DNA of 64,000 nucleotides from an uncultured SAR86 cluster bacterium (GTDB lineage Bacteria; Pseudomonadota; Gammaproteobacteria; Magnimaribacterales; D2472), in the NCBI GenBank assembly GCA_902632555.1, contig CACPCZ010000003.1, positions 53,532 to 117,531 on the forward strand, in the 5' to 3' direction. The notes below the pieces were generated by a model, which was not told where the DNA came from, did no database searches, and saw only the letters and a program-made list of their open reading frames with translations. A program made the translations under genes and the position numbers. Shown one piece after another: positions 37,164 through 45,700 of this stretch. Each line of letters begins with the position of its first letter. The first letter of the stretch is position 1.

Positions 37164-38816
37164 CTAAAGGAGTTTGCTTAAACCAACAATGATGGCATCA
37201 AAAGATGCTCTTGTGGTGTTGGGATTAATACCAACGCCCCAAAAAGTTTTACCATCTTTTTCTAATTCAATATATGCAGCAGCTTTAGCATCTGATCCAG
37301 ATGAAATAGCTGTTTGATGATAATCTGCAACTTTTATTTGCATACCAATCTTTTCAGACAGACCGTTAATGAACGAATCAATTGGACCATTACCTGTTCC
37401 TTTGATTAATGTCTCAGAATTTTGCATGTTCATTGTTAATTCCAGCGTGTGAATTTCATCTTTTGAAGATGACTCATGTTTTATGTAGGAAAAATTATTC
37501 TTTGGTGACAAATAACTTTGCTCAAAAATCTCCCATATCTGCGAACTAGAAATCTCTTTTCCAGTCTCATCAGCTAATTTTTGAATTTTTTGACTTAAGC
37601 TAATCTGTAATCTTCTTGGCAGAGAGACTCCATGATCTTTTTCTAATAGAAATGCAACTCCACCTTTGCCTGACTGAGAGTTTATTCTAACAACAGCTTC
37701 ATAGTTTCTTCCTAGATCAGCAGGATCTATTGGTAAATATGGAACCTCCCACTTGGGATCGTTTGAATTTTTGATAGCATTAAAACCTTTTTTAATGGCA
37801 TCTTGATGAGATCCAGAGAATGCTGTGAAAACTAAATCTCCAGCATATGGATGCCTCGGATGAACAGGTAATTGATTACAATACTCAACTTCTCTCATTA
37901 CAGAATTAATATTTGAGAAGTCTAGTTTAGGATCAATTCCTTGTGTAAGCATATTCAATGCAATTGTTACAACATCTACATTACCTGTTCTTTCACCATT
38001 ACCAAACAATGTACCCTCAACCCTGTCAGCTCCTGCCATTAAACCAAATTCAGATGCAGCCACTGCAGTACCTCGATCATTGTGAGGATGGAGACTAAGA
38101 CAAATATCATCTCTATTTTTAAGATTATTATTCATCCATTCAATTTGATCACCATAGATATTTGGAGTTGACATTTCGACAGTTGCGGGGAGATTGATGA
38201 TGATTTTATTCTTAGACACTGATTTGAGAATGTCTACAACTGAATCACATACGTCTCGAGCATAATCAAGCTCAGTGCCTGTAAAACTCTCTGGCGAATA
38301 TTCAAAAGTCCACTCAGTAGAACTATTTTCTTCTGCAAGATTTTTTATTAGCTGTGCGGCATCTGTTGCGATTTTTTTTACTCCGTTTTTGTCCTGATTA
38401 AAAACAACTTTTCTTTGAAGGGTAGAGGTTGAATTGTAAAAATGAACTATAGCTTTTGAGGATCCCTTAAGTGATTCAAATGTCTTTTTAATTAAATCCT
38501 CTCTCGCTTGAGTGAGAACTTGAATTTTGACGTCACTCGGTATTTTTTTATTTTCTATAAGATCTCGAACAAAATCATAATCCGTTTGCGAAGCAGAAGG
38601 AAAACCAACTTCAATTTCTTTAAAGCCTATATTGCATAGCAAATCAAACATTCTATTTTTTCGTTCAGCTCCCATAGGCTCAATTAATGCTTGATTTCCG
38701 TCTCGCAAATCAACTGAACACCATATTGGGGCATTCTTGATAGTCTTTTCAGGCCATTTTCTATTTTCTAAGTCAATTGGCTTGAATGCTGAATATTTGT
38801 TCGTAGGATTGTCCAT
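37164..38816 (-). CDS. leuA: 2-isopropylmalate synthase (LeuA type 2)
   Basis: This 550-residue enzyme condenses 2-ketoisovalerate with acetyl-CoA, the committed leucine step. The N-terminal TIM barrel has APIWCSVDLRDGNQALIEPM with the metal-binding DLRDGNQ, and LSLHPHNDRGTAVAASE supplies the His ligands. The C-terminal regulatory domain is present. The layout is that of the long type found in Pseudomonas and Actinobacteria rather than the E. coli LeuA (523). It is alone on the minus strand and divergent from the holD-like gene, with no visible leader peptide or attenuator. Confidence 0.94.
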   Translation of the reverse strand: MDNPTNKYSAFKPIDLENRKWPEKTIKNAPIWCSVDLRDGNQALIEPMGAERKNRMFDLLCNIGFKEIEVGFPSASQTDYDFVRDLIENKKIPSDVKIQVLTQAREDLIKKTFESLKGSSKAIVHFYNSTSTLQRKVVFNQDKNGVKKIATDAAQLIKNLAEENSSTEWTFEYSPESFTGTELDYARDVCDSVVDILKSVSKNKIIINLPATVEMSTPNIYGDQIEWMNNNLKNRDDICLSLHPHNDRGTAVAASEFGLMAGADRVEGTLFGNGERTGNVDVVTIALNMLTQGIDPKLDFSNINSVMREVEYCNQLPVHPRHPYAGDLVFTAFSGSHQDAIKKGFNAIKNSNDPKWEVPYLPIDPADLGRNYEAVVRINSQSGKGGVAFLLEKDHGVSLPRRLQISLSQKIQKLADETGKEISSSQIWEIFEQSYLSPKNNFSYIKHESSSKDEIHTLELTMNMQNSETLIKGTGNGPIDSFINGLSEKIGMQIKVADYHQTAISSGSDAKAAAYIELEKDGKTFWGVGINPNTTRASFDAIIVGLSKLL

Positions 38817-38831
38817 GGTTTAATAAGTAAA

Positions 38832-38840
38832 TGTTATTAT
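38832..38840 (+). promoter_or_regulatory. Extended -10 promoter of the holD-like gene, probably leaderless
   Basis: TGTTATTAT (TG-n-TATTAT at 38835-38840) stands seven bases before the ATG at 38848 and overlaps the ORF track's ATG at 38839. A start at 38848 therefore fits both the promoter and the protein alignment. No Shine-Dalgarno is present. Confidence 0.45.
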
Positions 38841-38847
38841 GTGCTTT

Positions 38848-39288
38848 ATGCTTACTCCTGAAATAAAAACTAACCTTATATTAAAAGAGATTGGAATTAA
38901 AAGATATTTATTAAGGTCTAAGAAAACAGATATTTTAAAAAAATCATACAATTCTTTTCAAAAAGGCGCCATCCTGGCAATTTTTGATAAACCTTATGAT
39001 AACTTAATAAAAGAACAACAGGATCTTTTAAAAGCTGTTCTTGCTTCAACTAAACTTGACAAAGGCAAAGAGTGCAAAGATGGTCTTGCTTTCACATCAC
39101 CTGATGAATTAAAAAAGAAGTTATCTAATTTTAACGAAATTAAACTTATCATTATTTTTGGAAAGATCTTTTGTGATCTAAATTTTGACTGTGTAGCAAT
39201 AAACTCTCCATCTCTTAGTGAATTAGCTTTGAAGAAAGAAGCAAAAGCTAAGCTTTGGACCGAAATAAAAAATAAATTAAATTTATAA
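38848..39288 (+). CDS. holD: Probable DNA polymerase III psi subunit
   Basis: This 146-residue protein is not obvious by pattern alone, but both ends resemble E. coli HolD: NLILKEIGIKRYLLRS near the N-terminus compares with the helix 'LLQQLGITQYSLRRP', and VAINSPSLSELALKKEAKAKLWTEI near the C-terminus compares with 'SPALTDL...ARAALWQQI' (from memory). It stands 6 bp upstream of rimI, exactly the holD-rimI pair of E. coli. Psi binds the clamp loader through its N-terminus and chi (HolC) through the rest. Start chosen at 38848 rather than 38839 because the promoter covers the earlier ATG. Confidence 0.68.
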   Translation: MLTPEIKTNLILKEIGIKRYLLRSKKTDILKKSYNSFQKGAILAIFDKPYDNLIKEQQDLLKAVLASTKLDKGKECKDGLAFTSPDELKKKLSNFNEIKLIIIFGKIFCDLNFDCVAINSPSLSELALKKEAKAKLWTEIKNKLNL

Positions 39289-39294
39289 AAATTA

Positions 39295-39735
39295 ATGTTT
39301 AAGATTTCATTAACAGATATTTCTGAATTAGAAGAGTTATATGAGATTGAAAAAAATACAAATCCATCACCATGGTCGAAAGAAAACTTCTATTCATCTT
39401 TTGAAGTTGGACATAAATCACTTGTTTGCAGGAAAGATAAAAAAATAGTTGGATTTATAATTTTTTCTATTGTTAATAAAGAATGCCATCTTTTAAGTAT
39501 TGCTGTAGTAACGGAGTTTCAAAGATCTGGTGCTGGGAGCATCTTGTTAGAATCAATGATGAAGCAATCAAAAGTGATTGGAGCGAAGAAAATATTTTTA
39601 GAGGTAAGGTCTCAAAATAAAAAAGCAATCAGCTTTTATAAAAAATTTAATTTTGAAACAGATGCTATTAGAGCAAACTACTATACGGGCAAAACACCTG
39701 ACGATGCAATATTGATGAGCCTTAATATCGGCTAA
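39295..39735 (+). CDS. rimI: Ribosomal protein S18 alanine N-acetyltransferase
   Basis: The 146-residue GNAT-fold protein should acetylate the N-terminus of S18. The acetyl-CoA loop is FQRSGAGSILLESMM, and the end EVRSQNKKAISFYKKFNFE...RANYYTGKTPDDAILMSLNI contains the RimI signature RxxYY. The N-terminal EKNTNPSPWSKENFYSSF is also RimI-like. It follows the holD-like gene. Its stop interlocks with the glutathione peroxidase stop (CTAA, 4 nt). Confidence 0.9.
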   Translation: MFKISLTDISELEELYEIEKNTNPSPWSKENFYSSFEVGHKSLVCRKDKKIVGFIIFSIVNKECHLLSIAVVTEFQRSGAGSILLESMMKQSKVIGAKKIFLEVRSQNKKAISFYKKFNFETDAIRANYYTGKTPDDAILMSLNIG

Positions 39736-40211
39736 AGTAATTTTATTATTTCAGGTTCTATTTCGCTTAATTCACTTTGTGGACTAAATCTTTCTTTCAC
39801 CACACCATTTTTGTTAATTAGAAATTTAGTGAAATTCCATTTTATTTGTTTTGTTCCTGCAACTCCTGGGATTTCATTTTTTAGAAACTTATAAAAAGGA
39901 TCAGCATTGGAGCCATTAACTTTAATTTTATTAAATATTTTAAAGGTTATTCCATATTCTGAATCACAGAATTTTTGTATTTCTTCATTAGTGCCAGGTT
40001 CTTGAAGAGCAAATTGATTGCATGGAAATGCCAAAATATCAAAACCAGCTTTTGTGTATTTTTTATGTAATTTTTCTAGCTCTCTATATTGATATGTAAG
40101 TCCACAATAACTTGCTACATTTACTATGAGAAGAACTCTTCCTTCATAATCGCTTAAAGATACTTCATTTAATAAAGCATCTTTGACAGAGAAATCATAA
40201 ATTGTTTTCAT
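39732..40211 (-). CDS. Glutathione peroxidase family thiol peroxidase
   Basis: The start is moved to the ATG at 40211, giving 159 residues starting MKTIYDFSVKD; the track's upstream ATG adds a non-conserved lead. The thioredoxin-fold peroxidase has Cys36 in VNVASYCGLTYQY in place of selenocysteine, then FPCNQFALQEPG with the catalytic Gln, and IKWNFTKFLI with the conserved Trp-Asn. It would reduce hydroperoxides using glutathione or thioredoxin. The K-to-Y change in the usual NVASKCG is a small oddity. It is monocistronic. Confidence 0.92.
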   Translation of the reverse strand: MKTIYDFSVKDALLNEVSLSDYEGRVLLIVNVASYCGLTYQYRELEKLHKKYTKAGFDILAFPCNQFALQEPGTNEEIQKFCDSEYGITFKIFNKIKVNGSNADPFYKFLKNEIPGVAGTKQIKWNFTKFLINKNGVVKERFSPQSELSEIEPEIIKLL

Positions 40212-40255
40212 AAAATTTAGACATGTGTGCAAGAATTTCGAATATTATATATGTA

Positions 40256-40285
40256 TTCAAAATTAAACGACACAATGAGTATGAT
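40256..40285 (+). promoter_or_regulatory. elaA promoter, probably leaderless
   Basis: TTCAAA at 40256-40261 and TATGAT at 40280-40285 are 18 bp apart, and the -10 is six bases before the ATG at 40292. No Shine-Dalgarno lies between. Same geometry as fur and greA. Confidence 0.4.
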
Positions 40286-40291
40286 CTAAAA

Positions 40292-40753
40292 ATGAACTTT
40301 AAAATTGAATATTCTTGGAAAAATTTCAATGATTTATCTTTGGATGATCTATATGCTATTTTGAACTTAAGACAAGAAGTCTTTGTTCTAGAGCAAAATT
40401 GTCCATACATTGATGCAGATTACTCAGATCAAGATGCAATTCATCTTTTGGGATATTGTAAGGATGAACTAGTATCATATTTGAGGGCATTTCCTCCGAA
40501 TATAAAATATGAAGGTTCATCCATGGGCAGGATTGTAGTAAAAGAATTAATGAGAAAAAAATCTATTGGCAAGGAAATAACTAACATCGGTGCATCTTTT
40601 CTTAAAAAAAAATACCCAAATCATGAAATTGTAATTTCAGCTCAGCACAGACTTGAGAAGTTTTATGAAGACCTTGGCTTTATATCTAGAGGTGAAGTTT
40701 ACTTAGAAGATAACATCGATCATATTCAGATGTATTTACCAATTACTCAATAA
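40292..40753 (+). CDS. elaA: ElaA-type GNAT N-acetyltransferase
   Basis: The start is set at the ATG at 40292, giving 153 residues, the same length as E. coli ElaA; the track's longer form runs through the promoter. The conserved block LYAILNLRQEVFVLEQNCPY-DAD is the ElaA hallmark, with MGRIVVKELMRKKSIGKEI as the acetyl-CoA site and FYEDLGFI near the end. Substrate is not known. The 3' end overlaps the converging valS by 11 nt. Confidence 0.88.
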   Translation: MNFKIEYSWKNFNDLSLDDLYAILNLRQEVFVLEQNCPYIDADYSDQDAIHLLGYCKDELVSYLRAFPPNIKYEGSSMGRIVVKELMRKKSIGKEITNIGASFLKKKYPNHEIVISAQHRLEKFYEDLGFISRGEVYLEDNIDHIQMYLPITQ

Positions 40754-42962
40754 TAGATTCTTTAAATAACAAATCACTTATTTCTTCTGTCAAAAATGGA
40801 GCAAATGGATGCAAAACATGAAGTATCTCTTTCAAAAGTGGTCTTAAATTTCTTGTTTCGCCTGATTTTTTGCACCTTTCAATATACACATCACAGAATT
40901 TATTCCAAAAAAATTCGTATATTTCATTAACTGCAAAGTCTAATCTGTAGTCGTTAATATTTTTTTCTATTTGTTTCTTTGTCTTAATGAATTCTTCAAA
41001 AATCCACTTGTCATCATCATTCTTAGATTTAAACGATTCTCTTTCGCTTGGATAACCGTCAATAAATCTAGCCGCATTCCATACCTTATTACAAAAGTTT
41101 CGGTATCCTTTCAAGCGGCCAAATTCAAAGCTTATATCTTTTGTATGAGTAGCCATTGAAAAAAATGACATTCTTAAAGCATCCGTTCCATATGATTCAA
41201 TACCTTTTGGAAATTGATTTCTAGTTTTTTTCTCAATTTTTTGAGCAATACTTTCTTGCATTAAGTTTGTAGTTCTTTTTTGGACGAGCTCGTCTTGAGT
41301 AATTCCATAAACTAAATCTAAAGGATCAATAATATTACCTTTCGATTTTGACATTTTTTGTCCATTTTCATCTCGTATTAAACCAGTAACATATACATCC
41401 TTGAAAGGTATTTGATTTGTAAATTCAAGACTCATCATCATCATTCTTGCAACCCAAAAAAATATTATGTCAAAACCAGTTACAAGCAATGATGTTGGAA
41501 AGTGTTTTTTAAAATCAATTGTTTCTTCAGGCCAGCCCAAAGAAGAAAATGGCCATAAGCTTGAAGAGAACCATGTGTCTAAAACATCTTCATCTTGAGT
41601 CAGCTTTCTATCATCAAGATTGTAATATTCTCTAATATCAGATTCATTTTTACCAACATAAACATTTTTATCTTCGTCATACCATGCGGGAATTCTATGG
41701 CCCCACCAAATTTGTCTACTTATGCACCAATCCTCAATATTATTCATCCAATTAAAATATGTTTTTATCCAATTTTCTGGATGAAATTTAATATCACCTT
41801 TTTTAACAGCTTCATTTGCTTTTTTTGCCATTTCAGCTGTTTTCACATACCACTGATGGCTAAGCTTTGGCTCAATTACAATATTTGATCTTTCACCTCT
41901 CGGGATACTTACATGATGTTTTTCTTCCTTTTCAAGAAGATCTAGTTCTTTTAAATTTTCTAGAACTAATTTTCTTACTTTAAATCTATCAAGGTTTCTA
42001 AAAGGTTCCGGAACGTTGTCATTTGTCCATGCATCTTCATTAAATATATTTATGGGTTCAAACTTACTCAAGTCATCTGATACAAATACCTTTCCATTGG
42101 TTTCATGCAACGAATGCTTTTTACCTATCTCATAATCATTAAAGTCATGTCCAGGAGTAATCTTTAAGCAACCTGTTCCAAAAGCCATATCAACGTATTC
42201 TTCTGCAATGATTGGAATTTTTCTTCCAACAAATGGAAGAATTGCATTTTTACCAATAATTTCTTTGTATCTTTTATCATCAGGATTAACTGCGATGGCC
42301 ATATCTCCAAACATCGTCTCTGGTCTTGTAGTTGCAACTATTAAGTGATCTTTACTATCTTCAATTTGGTATTTAATGTGCCACAAAAATCCTTCTTTCT
42401 CTTGTCTAACCACCTCAAGATCTGAAACAGCAGTTTTTAGAGAGGGGTCCCAATTAACTAATCTATAGCCTCTATAAATTTTATTCTTTCTATATAATTC
42501 AACAAATGCTTTTAGGACAGCCTCAGAACAACCTTTATCAAGTGTAAATCTGTATTTATTCCAATCTACAGTACATCCAAGTCTTTTAATTTGATTGGTA
42601 ATATTTTTCTCTGAATGGTCTTTCCATTTCCATACTTCATCAAGAAACTTTTCTCGCCCAAGATCTGACCTTGAGATATTCTTTTTGGATAAATTGTTTT
42701 CTACAACCATTTGTGTAGCAATGCCTGCATGATCGCTTCCAACCTGCCAGTAAGAATCTTTTCCTTTCATATGATGGTATCTGGTATAAAAATCCATAAT
42801 TGCATACTGAAAACTATGACCCATATGAAGGGTTCCAGTAACATTAGGAGGAGGTATTACCTGTGAAAAAGATTCTTTAGAATTAGAATTTGAAACTTTT
42901 CTACTAGACCAAATTTTTACCCACTTTTCCTCAATTTCAACAGGGTGATACTGCTTATCCAT
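40743..42962 (-). CDS. valS: Valyl-tRNA synthetase, C-terminally shortened
   Basis: This class I synthetase charges tRNA-Val. HMGH (46-49), VGSDHAGIATQMVVE, the editing-domain ATTRPETMFGDMAIAVNP and KMSKSKGN (about 535) are intact. The anticodon-binding helical domain runs to HPFAPFLTEEISDLLFKESIIE and stops at residue 739, whereas E. coli ValS has 951. The missing ~150-200 residues include the C-terminal coiled coil that contacts the tRNA elbow. No continuation is seen in other frames; the region beyond is antisense to intact elaA, so this looks like a true end rather than a frameshift. pepA lies 14 bp upstream with no holC between. Confidence 0.92.
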   Translation of the reverse strand: MDKQYHPVEIEEKWVKIWSSRKVSNSNSKESFSQVIPPPNVTGTLHMGHSFQYAIMDFYTRYHHMKGKDSYWQVGSDHAGIATQMVVENNLSKKNISRSDLGREKFLDEVWKWKDHSEKNITNQIKRLGCTVDWNKYRFTLDKGCSEAVLKAFVELYRKNKIYRGYRLVNWDPSLKTAVSDLEVVRQEKEGFLWHIKYQIEDSKDHLIVATTRPETMFGDMAIAVNPDDKRYKEIIGKNAILPFVGRKIPIIAEEYVDMAFGTGCLKITPGHDFNDYEIGKKHSLHETNGKVFVSDDLSKFEPINIFNEDAWTNDNVPEPFRNLDRFKVRKLVLENLKELDLLEKEEKHHVSIPRGERSNIVIEPKLSHQWYVKTAEMAKKANEAVKKGDIKFHPENWIKTYFNWMNNIEDWCISRQIWWGHRIPAWYDEDKNVYVGKNESDIREYYNLDDRKLTQDEDVLDTWFSSSLWPFSSLGWPEETIDFKKHFPTSLLVTGFDIIFFWVARMMMMSLEFTNQIPFKDVYVTGLIRDENGQKMSKSKGNIIDPLDLVYGITQDELVQKRTTNLMQESIAQKIEKKTRNQFPKGIESYGTDALRMSFFSMATHTKDISFEFGRLKGYRNFCNKVWNAARFIDGYPSERESFKSKNDDDKWIFEEFIKTKKQIEKNINDYRLDFAVNEIYEFFWNKFCDVYIERCKKSGETRNLRPLLKEILHVLHPFAPFLTEEISDLLFKESIIE

Positions 42963-42976
42963 ATGATTTTAAATAT

Positions 42977-44494
42977 CTATTTTAATCTTTTACTCAGCAA
43001 AAGCTCGCTTATTAATGGAACTGGTCTCCCAGTTCCTGCTTTAACTGGCGTGCTGTATGAAGCAGTCGCCGCAATGTCTATGTGCGCCCATTTATATTCA
43101 TTAGTGAATTTAGACAAAAATGCAGCTGCATGAATAGTTCCTGCTTCTCTTCCTCCACCAATATTAGCCAAATCTGCATATTTTGTTTTAGTGCACGACT
43201 GATGTTCATCCCATAAAGGCAATTGCCATGCTCTATCACCAGATTCCTCTCCAGATTCTATAATCATATCTGCTAAATTTTGATCATTTGCCATAACGCC
43301 ACTAGCATGTCTTCCAAGTGCGATAACAACGGCACCTGTGAGGGTGGCCATATCAATTACGTATGATGGTTTGTACTTTCCTACATATGTTAAACAGTCA
43401 GCAAGAATAAGTCTGCCCTCAGCATCAGTATTCAGTATCTCAATAGTTTGTCCTGACATTGACGTAACAACATCACCAGGTTTTGTTGCTTTAGAAGAGC
43501 ACATGTTCTCAGCACAACCCATTACCCCAACAACATTTACATTTGCATTAAGCCTAGCAAGCATAGACATTACTCCAAAGACTGTTGCTGCACCACACAT
43601 ATCCCATTTCATTTCATCCATTCCTGGACTTGGTTTAATAGATACACCACCAGTATCAAAAGTTACTCCTTTGCCAACTAAAGCAATTGGTTTTTCAGAG
43701 GACTTACCTCCTTTATATTCTATGACCATCATTCTTGCTGGCTCTTCACTTCCTCGAGAAACACTGAGAAATGATCCCATACCCATTTTCTGCATTTGAC
43801 TTTCATTAAAAGATTTAACTTTTAACTTTGGAAAATCTTTTGTCATAGCCTTAACTTTTCTTTCTATGATTTTAGGTGTGCAGTGATTAGCAGGTAAATC
43901 TCCAAGATATTTTGCAGTATTTACTCCCTCACCAATTGCATATCCTTTCTTTGCTGCTTGCTTTGCGTTATTTAACTCAGATTTGGAAAGTCCTGAAACA
44001 AGAACATTAAGTTTTTTAACACTTGGTTTTTTTGCAGTTTTATTAACTGTTTCTGAGAAGATATATACACTTGACTCAATAGTTTTTGTAACCATTTCAA
44101 TAAGCCACATTTCATTTTTTCCTTTTGGCGTTATATTTCCAGGCATTACAGAAATATCTTTTGCTTTAAGTTGATTACCCTTATGCGCAATAGATTGATA
44201 CATACTTAACCATTTATGAGTAGGTTGGTTTGGATCTTTACCATTAACTAAAAGAATATTTGATGCATTGATGCCGCTAAGTTTCGGAATTAGAACCGAA
44301 CTACCATCATCTTTAAGATGTGTTTGTATTGTTTTAGAAATATAATTTTTTGAAATTTTATTAAGGTCTTTAAAAGATTTATTGCTCTTTGTATTGTTGT
44401 TTATAACCAAAACTAAAAGGTCAGTCTTTAGCGAAGCAAGCCCAGAAGTTGATACATCTTTTAAAGATACGTTATTTAAAACTTTATATGCCAT
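42977..44494 (-). CDS. pepA: Leucyl aminopeptidase (M17)
   Basis: This 505-residue di-metal aminopeptidase trims N-terminal residues from peptides; the E. coli homologue (503) is also a DNA-binding architectural factor. The catalytic half shows VGKGVTFDTGGVSIKPSPGMDEMKWDM and LNTDAEGRLILADCL, with metal ligands and the catalytic Lys/Arg. AGGAGA lies about 7 nt before the ATG. It is divergent from lptF with only 15 bp between, the usual pepA/lptFG arrangement, and is followed by valS. Confidence 0.95.
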   Translation of the reverse strand: MAYKVLNNVSLKDVSTSGLASLKTDLLVLVINNNTKSNKSFKDLNKISKNYISKTIQTHLKDDGSSVLIPKLSGINASNILLVNGKDPNQPTHKWLSMYQSIAHKGNQLKAKDISVMPGNITPKGKNEMWLIEMVTKTIESSVYIFSETVNKTAKKPSVKKLNVLVSGLSKSELNNAKQAAKKGYAIGEGVNTAKYLGDLPANHCTPKIIERKVKAMTKDFPKLKVKSFNESQMQKMGMGSFLSVSRGSEEPARMMVIEYKGGKSSEKPIALVGKGVTFDTGGVSIKPSPGMDEMKWDMCGAATVFGVMSMLARLNANVNVVGVMGCAENMCSSKATKPGDVVTSMSGQTIEILNTDAEGRLILADCLTYVGKYKPSYVIDMATLTGAVVIALGRHASGVMANDQNLADMIIESGEESGDRAWQLPLWDEHQSCTKTKYADLANIGGGREAGTIHAAAFLSKFTNEYKWAHIDIAATASYSTPVKAGTGRPVPLISELLLSKRLK

Positions 44495-44509
44495 TTAAGT
44501 TCTCCTGTA

Positions 44510-45700
44510 ATGGTATTTACTGATAAGATAAATATTGTAATGCATGATACTTCACAAGGCATATATAAAAAAAATATTCTTTCAAAAAGCTTGAATGTTG
44601 AAGTTTTTAAAACCACAACTGGAATATTATTGATTTTCTTTCTTTTGGTTGTTGGATCTAGGTTTGTGGGATATTTTGAGCAAGCTTCTGAGGGTTTAAT
44701 AGATCCAAATATAATATTTAGAGTAGTTCTTCTAAGGTTTCCAGACTTTATAACTTTATTGTTGCCATTCTCTTTTTTCCTTGGAATTATTCTCACAATA
44801 AGTAGGCTTTATGCTGAGAGTGAAATTTATGGATATTTTTCTGTCGGCTTATCTAAAATTGATATGATTAAGTTTCTATTGCCTCAATCTCTTGTTTTCT
44901 TTTTCATAACTCTAGCTTTGAGCTTATATATTGCACCCTATACAAAAGATCTTTCCAAGGAGCTTATTTCCATAGATACATTTGAAGAAAAATTTAAATC
45001 TATTAAACCAAAGAAATTGACAACATTTGCTCGAAGCGATGGCTTCATTTACATTCAAGCCAAGGAAGATACCGCTTTTTTGGATGTAACATCATTAATG
45101 TCCAATGAAGAATCTTCCATGCTCATAGTAGCTGAGAGTATGAATTTTCAGGATAAAGGTTTGACATTGGATCTAGAGTTCAATAACGGAAGTTTTCATG
45201 AGGGTGTTTTAGGCAATGAGGCTAAAATTATCTCAAACTTTAATAAATTGAAAATTCCCTTAGACAAGGGTACAGAAACACAAAAAAACTCATCATTAAC
45301 AAAATTATTTGATTACTCCTTAAGTTCATCTAAGTCAGAAATATTATGGAATGTATCAATTCCATTAACCATATTTGTTCTACTAGTATTAGGAGTGACT
45401 TTATCTAAGGTTGAGCCAAGGCAGGGAAGATATTCAGTGATGTTGCCTGCTCTGGCTTTTTATGTTTTTTATTTGAGCTTACTTATTTTATCCAGAGACT
45501 TTTCAGAAAGTAATACCGCAAGCTCTCATTATTACTTTGGTCTAATACACGCAACTTTTCTACTAATTGGACTATTTAGCTTATTGAGATCCAGTACTAG
45601 TTTCTTTAACAACATATTGAGTTTTAACCAAATTAATCTTTCTTCAAAAATTATTCTAGCAACTATAAGCATTATTATTTTTTTATGGATGGTTAGCTAA
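44510..45700 (+). CDS. lptF: LPS export permease LptF
   Basis: The product is an inner-membrane subunit of the LptB2FG ABC transporter that extracts LPS. It has a YjgP/YjgQ layout: two N-terminal transmembrane helices (TTTGILLIFFLLVVGSRFVGYF and the following FPDFITLLLPFSFFLGIILTI), a periplasmic beta-jellyroll (about 150-270) and C-terminal helices. At 396 residues it is slightly longer than usual because of its N-terminus; the ATG at 44540 (MHDTSQG) is a plausible shorter start. Its stop shares one base with the lptG ATG. Confidence 0.9.
   Translation: MVFTDKINIVMHDTSQGIYKKNILSKSLNVEVFKTTTGILLIFFLLVVGSRFVGYFEQASEGLIDPNIIFRVVLLRFPDFITLLLPFSFFLGIILTISRLYAESEIYGYFSVGLSKIDMIKFLLPQSLVFFFITLALSLYIAPYTKDLSKELISIDTFEEKFKSIKPKKLTTFARSDGFIYIQAKEDTAFLDVTSLMSNEESSMLIVAESMNFQDKGLTLDLEFNNGSFHEGVLGNEAKIISNFNKLKIPLDKGTETQKNSSLTKLFDYSLSSSKSEILWNVSIPLTIFVLLVLGVTLSKVEPRQGRYSVMLPALAFYVFYLSLLILSRDFSESNTASSHYYFGLIHATFLLIGLFSLLRSSTSFFNNILSFNQINLSSKIILATISIIIFLWMVS

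Noticed and set aside
37142-37185. AAGC...GCTT repeat between the crotonase and leuA as a terminator
   Set aside because: The stem is only 4 bp and lacks an adjoining T-run.
38839-38847. ATG at 38839 as the holD start
   Set aside because: It lies within the TGTTATTAT box, and HolD-like similarity begins after the ATG at 38848.
43338-43799. 153-codon plus-strand ORF opposite pepA
   Set aside because: Entirely antisense to a well-conserved pepA with no family resemblance; a shadow ORF.
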